From the NCBI GenBank assembly GCA_945861405.1, contig CAMAUL010000014.1, positions 1-55,797 of the forward strand: DNA of 55,797 nt. The letters are read 5' to 3'. The stretch is from Candidatus Methylobacter oryzae. Its GTDB lineage: Bacteria > Pseudomonadota > Gammaproteobacteria > Methylococcales > Methylomonadaceae. The translations under genes and the position numbers were made by a program. This document shows, piece after piece, positions 47,239 through 55,703 of this stretch; positions within the stretch are counted from its first letter, which is position 1; each line of letters opens with the position of its first letter. The notes below the pieces were generated by a model. It did no database searches, had not been told where the DNA came from, and worked only from the letters and a program-made list of their open reading frames with translations.

Positions 47239-47838
47239 TCACTTTTTAGCAATAGCATTCCACGCCGCAAGCCAGGCTTGCGCTTGATAAAAATCGGCTT
47301 TTTTGTCAAAGAAGCCGGTCAGCAACAATCGCAGGGTGTTGTCGATAATGCCGAAGAACTCAGCATAGCCCAATTGCGGACTGATATTGCGAATTTCACC
47401 TTCCTTGATGCCAACTTCAATGATATTGATGATTTTCTTGAAGGGTACAGATTGATGCAGAGGCCTTGCTTCCGGCAAAAATTCTTTGACGTTCAAAATC
47501 AATAAAAATCGCAATACATCGGGTGCGTCATCGGTCAACTTGAATAACAAATCGACGATGCCCCGCAATTGCTCGGACGATTTTTCGTTGGTATGCCTTA
47601 TATCGTCGATAGAGACGCTTAAACTGTCGAGTATGTTTGCATACAACTGCGCTGCAACCCTGTGTTTGGTTTTGAAGTGCTGGTAGATTGTGCCGGTAGT
47701 TTCCAGTCCGGCCGCCTCTTTGATGTCGATTAACGATGTATTGAAATAACCTTTTTCGGCGAACAGCTGCAAAGCCGCTATTAATATCTGATCCTGTACG
47801 TCTGTCTTTTCCTGAGTTTCTTCTATTTCCTGATCCAT
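47239..47838 (-). CDS. TetR family transcriptional regulator
   Basis: A 199-residue repressor with an N-terminal helix-turn-helix (AALQLFAEKGYFNTSLIDIK, then AAGLETTGTIYQHFKTK, about 18-60) and a C-terminal ligand domain about 140 residues long. No divergent target gene is adjacent, so its regulon is not evident. It converges with the DUF3368 gene and lies upstream of nothing on its own strand except a spacer to pgsA. Confidence 0.88.
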   Translation of the reverse strand: MDQEIEETQEKTDVQDQILIAALQLFAEKGYFNTSLIDIKEAAGLETTGTIYQHFKTKHRVAAQLYANILDSLSVSIDDIRHTNEKSSEQLRGIVDLLFKLTDDAPDVLRFLLILNVKEFLPEARPLHQSVPFKKIINIIEVGIKEGEIRNISPQLGYAEFFGIIDNTLRLLLTGFFDKKADFYQAQAWLAAWNAIAKK

Positions 47839-47919
47839 GTTCTTCTTTCACAGCTGATTCAATGCGCTGTATTGTGTGTTAGTGAAAATCCAAGCGGTCT
47901 ATATGTCATAGACCCAATT

Positions 47920-48483
47920 CTATTTTGCAGACAACACTGCCATTGCTGCCCTCAAGTAATTAATCATCGACCATAAGGTCAAGGTCGCCGCGATATACAA
48001 CAAGCCGTAGCCGCAATAATTTATCGGTATACCCAGTAAATCATCGCGATATAGCAACATGCCGATAGCCAGCATTTGTGCGCTGGTTTTCCATTTTCCC
48101 AATTGGGAAACCTTAACCTGCGCCCGTTGACCGATCTCTGCCATCCATTCCCGAAGCGAAGCGATGGTGATTTCCCGACCTATGATGACGGCGGCAGGAA
48201 TCGCCAGATAAGGACTGCCCTGCTGCTGAACGATCAGCACCAGAACCATAGCTACCATCAGCTTGTCCGCCACCGGATCTAAAAAAGCGCCGAACGGCGT
48301 TTCCAGCTGCATTTTCCGGGCAAGATAGCCGTCCAACCAGTCGGTAATCCCCGCCGCTAAAAAAATCAGCATACAGGCGACATTGGAATAAGCCCAGGGC
48401 AGATAAAAAACCACGGTTAATAACGGGATTAACGCGATCCTTAGCAGCGTGAGATTTGTCGGTAAGTTAAATTCAATTATCAT
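47920..48483 (-). CDS. pgsA: Phosphatidylglycerophosphate synthase
   Basis: Membrane enzyme that joins glycerol 3-phosphate to CDP-diacylglycerol, the product of CdsA. The 187-residue polytopic protein shows the full CDP-alcohol phosphatidyltransferase motif: DWLDGYLAR, then Gly, and DPVAD eight to sixteen residues later. The start overlaps the uvrC 3' end by 11 bases, the conserved uvrC-pgsA order of gammaproteobacteria. Confidence 0.95.
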   Translation of the reverse strand: MIIEFNLPTNLTLLRIALIPLLTVVFYLPWAYSNVACMLIFLAAGITDWLDGYLARKMQLETPFGAFLDPVADKLMVAMVLVLIVQQQGSPYLAIPAAVIIGREITIASLREWMAEIGQRAQVKVSQLGKWKTSAQMLAIGMLLYRDDLLGIPINYCGYGLLYIAATLTLWSMINYLRAAMAVLSAK

Positions 48484-50314
48484 CTTGATGATGAAATAGT
48501 TCGTATATCCGTTGTGCCAACTGACGGCTTATGCCGTCCACGCTGCAAAGTGCATCCACGCCAGCTTGCGTAATGCCTTGCAACCCCCCAAATTGTTTCA
48601 ATAATATCTGCCGCCGTTTTGGCCCCAACCCCGGAATGGCCTCCATAGCCGATTGTTTTTTTGCCTTGCCCCGGCGCTGCCTGTGTCCGGTTATCGCAAA
48701 CCGGTGCGCTTCATCGCGGATATGCTGAATCAACAGCAATCCGCTGGCTCCGGGCTTTATATCTATCGGCTGATCCTGATCCACCAGTATCAGCTTTTCC
48801 ATGCCCGCTTTTCTGTCAGGCCCCTTGGAAACGCCGACTATCATAACATTGTTTATGTCTAATTCCGCCAATGCCTTTTGCGCTTCATGCACCTGACCTT
48901 TGCCGCCGTCTATCAGCAAGATGTCGGGGGCGATATGTTCGCCCTGTTTTAGCCGCTTAAAACGCCTGAACACCGCTTGATGGATGGCCGCATAATCATC
49001 GCCGCCGGTGATGCCCTCGATATTGAACCGGCGATAAGCCGACTTTACCGGCCCTTCCCGGTCGAAAACCACGCAGGACGCCACCGTCTGGTCGCCTTGG
49101 GTGTGGCTAATATCGAAACATTCAAGGCGCTTTGGCAATTCCTTACAGCCCAATTCTTCCTGCAAGCTGAGGAAACGGGCATAAAGCCCCTGCTTATCGG
49201 ATAGCTTGCTCAACAACGAATTTTCGGCGTTGGTGCAGGCCATTTGCAGCCATTTTAAGCGTTCGCCCCTGACGTTGTGTGAAATAGCCACCGCATGTTT
49301 CGCTTGATGAGCCAACACTTCCATCAACAACTCGGCCTCTTCCGGCTGATGACTGACGATCAGCTCCTGGGGCGCCTGTTTATCCAGATAATATTGCGGA
49401 ATAAACGCCTGGACGATAGCCGCCGGATCATGCCCGGCGCTGATCTTGGGGAAAAACGCCTTGTTACCCAAATGCTGCCCATTGCGGATAAAAAACACCT
49501 GCACACAAGCCACACCGGCTTTGGTCGCACAGGCGATAATATCGACATCGCCACGTTCGCCATGCACAAAATGTTTTTCCAGCACCGAGCGCAATTTTGC
49601 AATTTGATCCCTGAAAGCTGCAGCCTGCTCATATTCAAGACTCGCCGCCGCCTGCTCCATCTTGATAATCAACCGGTCAATCAACAAACCGCCCTTGCCT
49701 TCCAAAAACAGCACCGTGCTATCCACATCCTGCGCATAGCGGGCTTTATCGATCAAACCGACGCACGGCGCAGTACAACGTTCTATCTGGTACTGCAAAC
49801 AGGGCCGGGAGCGGTTGTTGTAAATGGAATCGTCGCACTGCCTGATCGGGAAAATACGTTGCAGCAATTTCAGGCTTTCCTTGATTGCGCCGATGCCCGG
49901 ATAAGGGCCAAAATACTTGCCCTTTTTCTTTTTTGCGCCGCGATGCAGGGTGATCCGGGGGAAATCCTGCTCGCTGGACAGGAAGATATAAGGATAGGAT
50001 TTATCATCCCTCAAGCAAATATTGTAACGGGGTTTGTGACGCTTGATCTGCTGGCACTCCAGCAACAACGCCTCGCCTTCGGTATGGGTGACCGTGACTT
50101 CAATGGCCGCAATCTTGGCGACCATCGTCTGTTGCTTGGCCCCGGCAGTTTGTTTTTTGAAATAACTGGAAACGCGGTTTTTAAGGTTCTTGGCCTTGCC
50201 GATATAAATAATCTCGCCCTGATCGTTCAGCATCTTGTAAATGCCGGGGCGGGTGGTCAGGTTTTTTAAAAACGCTTTTACGTCAAAACTGTTTTCTGAT
50301 GACTCGGCTGGCAC
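48473..50314 (-). CDS. uvrC: Excinuclease ABC subunit C
   Basis: Makes both incisions in nucleotide excision repair after UvrAB damage recognition. The 613-residue protein (E. coli 610) has the GIY-YIG nuclease domain at the N-terminus (RPGIYKML, IIYIGKAKNL), the UVR motif (AAASLEYEQAAAFRDQIAKL), the RNase H-like 5' nuclease domain with LECFDISHTQG and LLIDGGKGQ, and C-terminal helix-hairpin-helix motifs (AIPGLGPKRRQ). All are intact. Confidence 0.97.
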   Translation of the reverse strand: MPAESSENSFDVKAFLKNLTTRPGIYKMLNDQGEIIYIGKAKNLKNRVSSYFKKQTAGAKQQTMVAKIAAIEVTVTHTEGEALLLECQQIKRHKPRYNICLRDDKSYPYIFLSSEQDFPRITLHRGAKKKKGKYFGPYPGIGAIKESLKLLQRIFPIRQCDDSIYNNRSRPCLQYQIERCTAPCVGLIDKARYAQDVDSTVLFLEGKGGLLIDRLIIKMEQAAASLEYEQAAAFRDQIAKLRSVLEKHFVHGERGDVDIIACATKAGVACVQVFFIRNGQHLGNKAFFPKISAGHDPAAIVQAFIPQYYLDKQAPQELIVSHQPEEAELLMEVLAHQAKHAVAISHNVRGERLKWLQMACTNAENSLLSKLSDKQGLYARFLSLQEELGCKELPKRLECFDISHTQGDQTVASCVVFDREGPVKSAYRRFNIEGITGGDDYAAIHQAVFRRFKRLKQGEHIAPDILLIDGGKGQVHEAQKALAELDINNVMIVGVSKGPDRKAGMEKLILVDQDQPIDIKPGASGLLLIQHIRDEAHRFAITGHRQRRGKAKKQSAMEAIPGLGPKRRQILLKQFGGLQGITQAGVDALCSVDGISRQLAQRIYELFHHQDDN

Positions 50315-50372
50315 ACTTTATCCTGGTAACATACGGCGCAGTACGATAAATCCGTTGTGCAAGGATTACTCC

Positions 50373-50795
50373 TTAGCCCACAGTAAATGGATTGTACAGT
50401 CTTACTCCACACGCTTTAAAATCGTCGATATTACGAGTAACAACCGTTAAATCATGTATCAAGGCAGTCGCTGCAATCTGCTTATCCAACATATTTTCAT
50501 GATGCGGAACCCTTAATCTGCCCCACACCTGTGCGATTTCATGATTAAAATCCAACACGTAATCGTTATACTCGGTAAGAATCATGTTGAGCCAACTTTC
50601 TAAAATCACGGCTTGTTTTCCATCTCCACGGTATTTGATACTTTCGATTCCCCGGCGCAATTCGCCGATCGTTACAGCACTTAGATACACGGGCTGCTCT
50701 CTGAACGTAACCTCATCAAAGAACTTTTTAATACCATCATTTGCTTTCCGGCCTTTTCTGGCCTCACTAATGACATTGGTGTCAATCAAATACAT
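50373..50795 (-). CDS. FitB/VapC-like PIN toxin
   Basis: 140 residues from the ATG at 50795 (MYLIDTNVISEARKG); the longer upstream frame is antitoxin-overlapping sequence without family similarity. PIN residues are IDTNV (first Asp), SAVTIGELRRG (Glu), and ENMLDKQIAATALIHDLTVV with VTRNIDDF (distal Asp residues), typical of the FitB subgroup. It overlaps the antitoxin stop by 14 bases. Confidence 0.88.
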   Translation of the reverse strand: MYLIDTNVISEARKGRKANDGIKKFFDEVTFREQPVYLSAVTIGELRRGIESIKYRGDGKQAVILESWLNMILTEYNDYVLDFNHEIAQVWGRLRVPHHENMLDKQIAATALIHDLTVVTRNIDDFKACGVRLYNPFTVG

Positions 50796-51015
50796 TGCTC
50801 TCGCCTGCATCCTGTAGACGTTCAAAATCGGCATCATCTCCCACATCCGGCATAGCGGCAAGCACCTCCGCCAATGATTTTTTCTTCGTTTTTAGTAATG
50901 CGTTAGTTAATATCAGCCGATGCTCTGCCTCAGCACTGCGCCCAAAACGACCGGCCCTTTCCTTTAAAGCGCTTACGACATCCTCATCAATATTTCTAAC
51001 GACTAAATTTGCCAT
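50782..51015 (-). CDS. FitA-like ribbon-helix-helix antitoxin
   Basis: Seventy-seven residues. The start MANLVVRNIDEDVVSALKER gives a ribbon-helix-helix DNA-binding domain, followed by RFGRSAEAEHRLIL, a phrase typical of FitA-type antitoxins. The C-terminal tail should bind the PIN toxin encoded next. It is divergent from brnT, with about 130 bases between the two starts. Confidence 0.85.
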   Translation of the reverse strand: MANLVVRNIDEDVVSALKERAGRFGRSAEAEHRLILTNALLKTKKKSLAEVLAAMPDVGDDADFERLQDAGESNVFD

Positions 51016-51112
51016 TGAATTAACACCTATATCTTATGCCTGTTTTGGTAATGTTAGCATTAGCAGATTGAATTGCAATCAATGATTGCAGTTTTGTTGG
51101 AGTAGCTATTAT

Positions 51113-51144
51113 TTGACCATACAGGTTATTGTACATACAATAAC
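51113..51144 (+). promoter_or_regulatory. brnTA promoter with palindromic operator
   Basis: TTGACC (51113-51118) and TACAAT (51136-51141) are exactly 17 bases apart. A near-perfect palindrome, GTTATTGTA-CA-TACAATAAC (51125-51144), covers the -10 box, a natural operator for BrnA. The -10 box ends only 7 bases before the brnT ATG, so transcription should begin at or within one or two bases of the start codon. No Shine-Dalgarno sequence is present, so the message is probably leaderless. Confidence 0.7.
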
Positions 51145-51148
51145 AATC

Positions 51149-51418
51149 ATGAACATCATTTTTGACATCTCAAAAGATTCCGCCAATATCCTGAAACATG
51201 GCGTTTCTTTGACTGACGCTGCTCTGATTGAATGGGATACGGCAGTTACTTGGCTGGATGTCAGGCATGACTATCAAGAGCCGCGCATAGTCGGTTTAGG
51301 TTATATCAAAGACCGGCTGTTTTGTGTGGTGTTTGTTGATCACGCTAATGAGCGCCGTATTATCAGCTTAAGGAAAAAAGCCACCCAACGAGAGGTTAAA
51401 CATTATGCCAATACTTAA
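51149..51418 (+). CDS. brnT: BrnT family toxin
   Basis: RelE-like ribonuclease toxin of the type II BrnT/BrnA system. Eighty-nine residues from the ATG at 51149; the frame stays open upstream but that part lies in the promoter. Family features are FDISKDSANILKHGVSL near the N-terminus, a WDVRHDY-like segment (WLDVRHDYQEPR), GYIKDRLFCVVF and RRIISLRKKATQREVKHY with the C-terminal Arg/Lys residues. It overlaps brnA by 14 bases. Confidence 0.9.
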   Translation: MNIIFDISKDSANILKHGVSLTDAALIEWDTAVTWLDVRHDYQEPRIVGLGYIKDRLFCVVFVDHANERRIISLRKKATQREVKHYANT

Positions 51419-51695
51419 ACCTGGCACCATTATTCCCACGGACGAAGAAGACGCAATTATTACCGCCGCCGCGTTGTCTGACCCTGACACCCTGCCTCTA
51501 ACCGAAGCGGAATGGAAACACGTTAAACCCATGCTGCGCGTGGGCGGACGGCCTAAAGCGGAAGTCGCCAAAGAGCGCATTACTATCCGACTATCGCCTG
51601 ATGTACTGGCGGCTTTTAAAGCAACGGGTAAAGGCTGGCAGTCGCGTATTGATGCCGCTTTAAAGGAGTGGGTTCAAGAGCATCACTGCCATTAG
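51405..51695 (+). CDS. brnA: BrnA family antitoxin
   Basis: Ninety-six-residue antitoxin and autorepressor. The N-terminal toxin-binding half has PTDEEDAIITAAALSDPDT, and the C-terminal ribbon-helix-helix half has ITIRLSPDVLAAFKATGKG and GWQSRIDAALKEW, classic for BrnA. The probable operator is the palindrome over the brnT -10 box. The 3' end converges with parE, 13 bases apart. Confidence 0.9.
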   Translation: MPILKPGTIIPTDEEDAIITAAALSDPDTLPLTEAEWKHVKPMLRVGGRPKAEVAKERITIRLSPDVLAAFKATGKGWQSRIDAALKEWVQEHHCH

Positions 51696-51708
51696 ATTTG
51701 AATGGCGA

Positions 51709-53601
51709 TCACACTATATCCGCCAAATTCCCCTTGGTTTCCAGCCACACTTTCCGGTCTTGCGAACGTTTCTTAGCCAGCAATAAATCCAGCTGGCCGC
51801 TGGTGTCATCGTCTTCGGCTACCGTTAACTGCACCAGCCTGCGGGTGTCTGGATTCATCGTGGTTTCCCGAAGCTGGCTGGGATTCATCTCGCCCAGACC
51901 TTTAAAGCGTTGCACATTGATTTGGCCTTTGAGTTTTTCGGCAGCGATGCGGTCTAGCACGCCTTGCCGCTCGGATTCATCCAGCGCATAAAACACCCGT
52001 TTGCCGACATCGATCCGATACAACGGCGGCATCGCGACAAAGACATGCCCTGCCACCACCAGCGCATTGAAATGCTGATAAAACAAGGCGCAGATCAGGG
52101 TGGCGATATGGTTACCGTCGGAATCCGCATCGGCCAGGATGCACACCTTGCCGTAACGCAGGTTCTGCAAATCGCTGGAACCCGGCTCTATGCCCAAGGC
52201 AACGGCAATATCATGGACTTCCTGCGAAGCCATCACTTGATTGGACTCAACTTCCCAGGTATTAAGAATCTTACCGCGTAACGGCATAATCGCCTGGAAA
52301 TCGCGTTCCCGCGCCTGTTTGGCCGAACCGCCGGCCGAGTCCCCTTCCACCAGGAACAATTCAGTCCGGGTTAAATCCTGCGCCGAACAGTCTGCCAGTT
52401 TGCCCGGTAATGCGGGGCCCGAGGTGATTTTTTTGCGGATGATCTTTTTATTGGAACGCAGTCGCTTTTGGGCGCTGGAAATAATGATTTCAGCGATTTT
52501 CTCGCCTTCAGCGGGATTCTGGTTTAACCACAGACTAAAACCGTCTTTAGCCACACCGGACACAAAGGCCACGCATTCGCGGGAGCTGAGCCGTTCCTTG
52601 GTTTGCCCTGAAAACTGCGGATCTTCCAATTTTACCGACAGCACAAAATGGCAATTCTCCCAGACATCTTCAGGGGCGACTTTAACACCGCGCGGCAGGA
52701 TATTCCTGATGTCGCAAAACTCGCGCATCGCTTCGGTCAGGCCTGCCCGCAAGCCGTTGACGTGGGTGCCGCCTTGCGCGGTCGGCACCAGATTCACGTA
52801 ACTTTCGGCCAGCACTTCCGCCGGATTTTCAATCGCCCAGACCATGCCCCATTCAACGGCTTCGTGATTTGCAGCCATATTGCCCATAAACGGCTGTTCC
52901 GGGCAATAGTCAATATCACCGATGCGGTCGAGCAAATATTCTTTCAGGCCGTCCTGGTAACACCAAAAATACTCTTCGTCGGTTTGATCGACTTTCAGGG
53001 ATATTTTCAAGCCCGGACATAAAACCGCCTTAGCACGCAACACATGCTTAAGCTTTAAAACCGATATTTTATTGGAATCAAAATATTTTTCATTCGGCCA
53101 GAACCGGATGGATGTTCCGGTATTGTTCTTGCCAACCGAGCCAGTCTCAGCCAGTTCAGTTTGCTTTTCGCCATCGGCATACTCCATTTGATAAATCTTG
53201 CCGTTCCTTTTAACTTCTATTTCCAGTTTTGCCGACAAGGCATTAACGACAGATACGCCGACACCGTGTAAACCGCCGGAAAACTGGTAATTTTTATTGG
53301 AGAATTTTCCGCCCGCATGCAGCTGGGTCAAAATCACCTCAACACCGGGAATACCTTGTTCAGGATGTATATCGACCGGCATACCCCGGCCATTATCGCT
53401 GACCAGCACCGAACCGTCTTTATACAAAACCACATCGATGCAATCGGCAAAACCGGCCATAGCCTCATCAACGCTGTTATCAACAACTTCCTGCACCAAA
53501 TGATTAGGCCGGGTAGTGTCCGTGTACATGCCGGGGCGTTTGCGCACCGGCTCCAGTCCGCTTAATACTTCAATTGCCGCCGCGTTATATTCGTTACTCA
53601 T
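51709..53601 (-). CDS. parE: DNA topoisomerase IV subunit B
   Basis: ATPase subunit that decatenates replicated chromosomes with ParC. The 630-residue length equals that of E. coli. The GHKL ATPase has VDNSVDEAMAG, DNGRGMPVDIH and GGLHGVGVSVVNAL. The Toprim domain has LVEGDSAGGSAKQAR and DADSDGNHI, and the C-terminus ends with QRFKGLGEMNPSQLRETTM. LVEGDSAGGSA with QARER rather than the GyrB wording supports ParE. No parC is in the window. Confidence 0.95.
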   Translation of the reverse strand: MSNEYNAAAIEVLSGLEPVRKRPGMYTDTTRPNHLVQEVVDNSVDEAMAGFADCIDVVLYKDGSVLVSDNGRGMPVDIHPEQGIPGVEVILTQLHAGGKFSNKNYQFSGGLHGVGVSVVNALSAKLEIEVKRNGKIYQMEYADGEKQTELAETGSVGKNNTGTSIRFWPNEKYFDSNKISVLKLKHVLRAKAVLCPGLKISLKVDQTDEEYFWCYQDGLKEYLLDRIGDIDYCPEQPFMGNMAANHEAVEWGMVWAIENPAEVLAESYVNLVPTAQGGTHVNGLRAGLTEAMREFCDIRNILPRGVKVAPEDVWENCHFVLSVKLEDPQFSGQTKERLSSRECVAFVSGVAKDGFSLWLNQNPAEGEKIAEIIISSAQKRLRSNKKIIRKKITSGPALPGKLADCSAQDLTRTELFLVEGDSAGGSAKQARERDFQAIMPLRGKILNTWEVESNQVMASQEVHDIAVALGIEPGSSDLQNLRYGKVCILADADSDGNHIATLICALFYQHFNALVVAGHVFVAMPPLYRIDVGKRVFYALDESERQGVLDRIAAEKLKGQINVQRFKGLGEMNPSQLRETTMNPDTRRLVQLTVAEDDDTSGQLDLLLAKKRSQDRKVWLETKGNLADIV

Positions 53602-53743
53602 ACTTCCTAATCACTCACAATTCAATTTCATATATAATGTCAGGGTTCAATCGTACATCGTACCATTAATAGAGCAATAGAACACGGATGACACTGATTA
53701 GACGGATTTGCACGGATTTTTGTAAGTTATACTTATCACAGAT

Positions 53744-53816
53744 CAAAATTCGGCACCTTTGCTCCCTCTCCTGCTGGAGAGGGTTGGGGTGAGGAGATTC
53801 AAAAAACCGAATTTTG
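53744..53816. repeat. REP-like element between parE and xseB
   Basis: Outer arms CAAAATTCGG (53744-53753) and CCGAATTTTG (53807-53816) enclose a perfect hairpin CCCTCTCC/GGAGAGGG (53764-53783) followed by TTGGGGTGAGGAG, a widespread repeat phrase. A degenerate relative sits at 27518-27597. In the same 336-base spacer, 53670-53720 has ACACGGATGACACTGATTAG and CACGGATT, another dispersed repeat. No gene is seen there. Confidence 0.7.
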
Positions 53817-53937
53817 AAGTGCAAACGGTATATTCAACACATGGATAAAAACCAGTTTATCAGTGAGCATCCGTCAAATCAGTGTCATCCGTATGCTATT
53901 TTTAAGCGCCAATAGCTACTAAATATATTTTTATCTC

Positions 53938-54171
53938 ATGCCGAAAAAGAAAACAGCCACTTTATTTGAAGATTCCCTCACCGAACTTGAGCAATTGGTC
54001 AACCAGCTTGAACAAGGCGATATTTCGCTGGAAGAATCGTTAAAGTCTTTTGAGCGCGGAGTTAACCTGACCCGCACCTGTCAAAAAGCCTTGCAGGAGG
54101 CCGAGCAGAAAGTTCAAATTCTAATTGAAAAAAACGGCACTCAAACCCTGGAGCCATTTACCGATGAGTAA
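53938..54171 (+). CDS. xseB: Exodeoxyribonuclease VII small subunit
   Basis: Seventy-seven residues, the small helical subunit that binds the long XseA helices. Characteristic are [19 protein letters not shown] and [20 protein letters not shown], ending AEQKVQIL. It is directly followed by ispA with an 8-base overlap, the standard order. No good Shine-Dalgarno sequence is apparent before the ATG. Confidence 0.95.
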   Translation: MPKKKTATLFEDSLTELEQLVNQLEQGDISLEESLKSFERGVNLTRTCQKALQEAEQKVQILIEKNGTQTLEPFTDE

Positions 54172-55060
54172 TGCGTTAAAAGACTATCTTGATTTTTGTC
54201 AAAACCGTGTGGAAAGAGCGTTGGAAGCTCGCCTTCCCAGCGAAAACATACTGCCGCAAAAGCTGCACCGTGCGATGCGCTACAGCACATTGGACGGCGG
54301 CAAGCGCATGCGCCCGATGCTGACTTATTGCACCGGAAAAACGCTGGGCATAGCGCCTGAAAGCTTGGACGGCCCGGCTTGCGCTGTCGAGTTCATCCAC
54401 GTTTATTCGTTGATACATGACGATCTTCCTGCGATGGACGATGACGACCTCCGGCGAGGCAAAGCCACCTGCCATAAAGCTTTTGATGAAGCGACCGCCA
54501 TTTTGACCGGCGACGCGCTACAGGCTTTGGCTTTTGAAATACTGGCCAATGACCCCAGCATTACCGCATCTGCCGAAAACCGTTTGAAAATGATTACCAT
54601 GCTGACCAAAGCCAGCGGTTCTCAAGGCATGGTCGGCGGACAGGCCATCGACCTGGAATCGGTAGGAACCAGCCTGACCCTGCCTGAGCTGGAAAACATG
54701 CATATCCATAAAACCGGCGCGCTGATTCGTGCCAGCGTCAACATGGCGACTCTGGCGAAAACGGATATTGATCCCAATGTTGCCAAAAAACTGGATAATT
54801 ATGCCAAGTGCATCGGCTTATCGTTCCAGGTTAAGGATGACATCCTCGACGAAGAAAGCGACACCGCAACCTTGGGCAAAACCCAAGGCAAAGACCAGGA
54901 CAACAACAAACCCACCTACCCTGCCCTATTGGGTCTGGCCGGTGCCAAACAAAAAGCGCAGGAACTGCACGAACAAGCGCTGAGCAACTTAAGTATTTTC
55001 GGCAGCGAAGCCGATTTATTACGCAATTTATCGCTTTATATTATTCAGCGGGATCATTAA
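54164..55060 (+). CDS. ispA: Farnesyl diphosphate synthase
   Basis: Makes C15 farnesyl diphosphate, the precursor used by UppS and for ubiquinone. From the ATG at 54164, which overlaps the xseB 3' end, the protein has 298 residues (family about 299). The first aspartate-rich motif is [10 protein letters not shown] with RRGKATCH, the second is DDILDEESD, and GGKRMRPML lies near the N-terminus. In E. coli dxs follows; here it does not. Confidence 0.96.
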   Translation: MSNALKDYLDFCQNRVERALEARLPSENILPQKLHRAMRYSTLDGGKRMRPMLTYCTGKTLGIAPESLDGPACAVEFIHVYSLIHDDLPAMDDDDLRRGKATCHKAFDEATAILTGDALQALAFEILANDPSITASAENRLKMITMLTKASGSQGMVGGQAIDLESVGTSLTLPELENMHIHKTGALIRASVNMATLAKTDIDPNVAKKLDNYAKCIGLSFQVKDDILDEESDTATLGKTQGKDQDNNKPTYPALLGLAGAKQKAQELHEQALSNLSIFGSEADLLRNLSLYIIQRDH

Positions 55061-55217
55061 TTCTAAATTCCGCAATTGAGAGGTGTGGAAACCGTTCGTA
55101 CTGAGCTTGTCGAAGCATGAGCGGATACTACGCTTCTGCCATTTAGTTTTTAGGACAATATGGCAAAATAGAATTAGGTTCTATGCTTGACTCCTGCATA
55201 AAGCAACCCAGTAACAG

Positions 55218-55288
55218 ACATAACAGGTCGCTCAATTCGACTCGCTACATAGGCGCTTCGTAGCCCACAAGCCAGCTCTGCGTTATGT
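55218..55288. repeat. Imperfect palindrome resembling an integron attC site
   Basis: The ends ACATAAC (55218-55224) and GTTATGT (55282-55288) are reverse complements, and an inner pair GCTAC (55244-55248) / GTAGC (55260-55264) forms a central stem. The length (71 bases), the AAC...GTT ends and the phrase CTCTGCGTTATGTGC recall attC sites of chromosomal integrons, although the right end departs from GTTRRRY. The rest of 55061-55319 has only a CTGAGCTTGTCGAAGC dispersed-repeat phrase. Confidence 0.3.
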
Positions 55289-55319
55289 GCAAAACAACAT
55301 CATCCATCACGGAGAGTCA

Positions 55320-55703
55320 ATGACAAGCTTCAAAGATAAAGCCAACCTAATCTGGGAAGTGGCAGACCTGTTACGCGGTGACTACAGACAGTCAGATTAT
55401 GGCAAAGTGATTTTGCCAATGACAGTCTTGCGCCGTCTGGATTGCGTATTAGCACCGAACAAACAAAAGGTACTGGACACCCTGCCTAAAGTTGAAACGC
55501 TCTCCGATAGCGCCAAAGACCTCACCTTAAACAAAATAGCCGGGGCAAATTTCCACAACCGCAGCCAGTTCGATTTTGCCAAGCTGGTGGCCGACCCCAA
55601 CCACATCGCTGCCAACTTGCGCAACCACATCAACGGCTATTCGGCTTCCGCTCGTGAGATTATTAAAGTGGCTACACTAAACCGGACACACAATCTAAAA
55701 TAA
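55320..55703 (+). pseudogene. hsdM: Type I restriction methyltransferase HsdM, N-terminus only, cut by an IS
   Basis: From the ATG at 55320 the sequence is the N-terminal helical domain of HsdM (NLIWEVADLLRGDYRQSDYG, VILPMTVLRRLDCVL, NHINGYSASAREII). The adenine-methylase core with the NPPF motif, and hsdS/hsdR, would follow. Homology stops at about 55668, where an IS3-family end begins, and the frame then runs into a stop at 55703. Continuation of hsdM beyond the IS cannot be seen from this window. Confidence 0.75.

Noticed and set aside
49295-50269. A 324-codon open frame antisense to uvrC
   Set aside because: uvrC is complete with all motifs on the other strand. The antisense product is rich in repeated hydrophobic and Arg/Gln stretches and has no recognisable domain, so it is a shadow frame.
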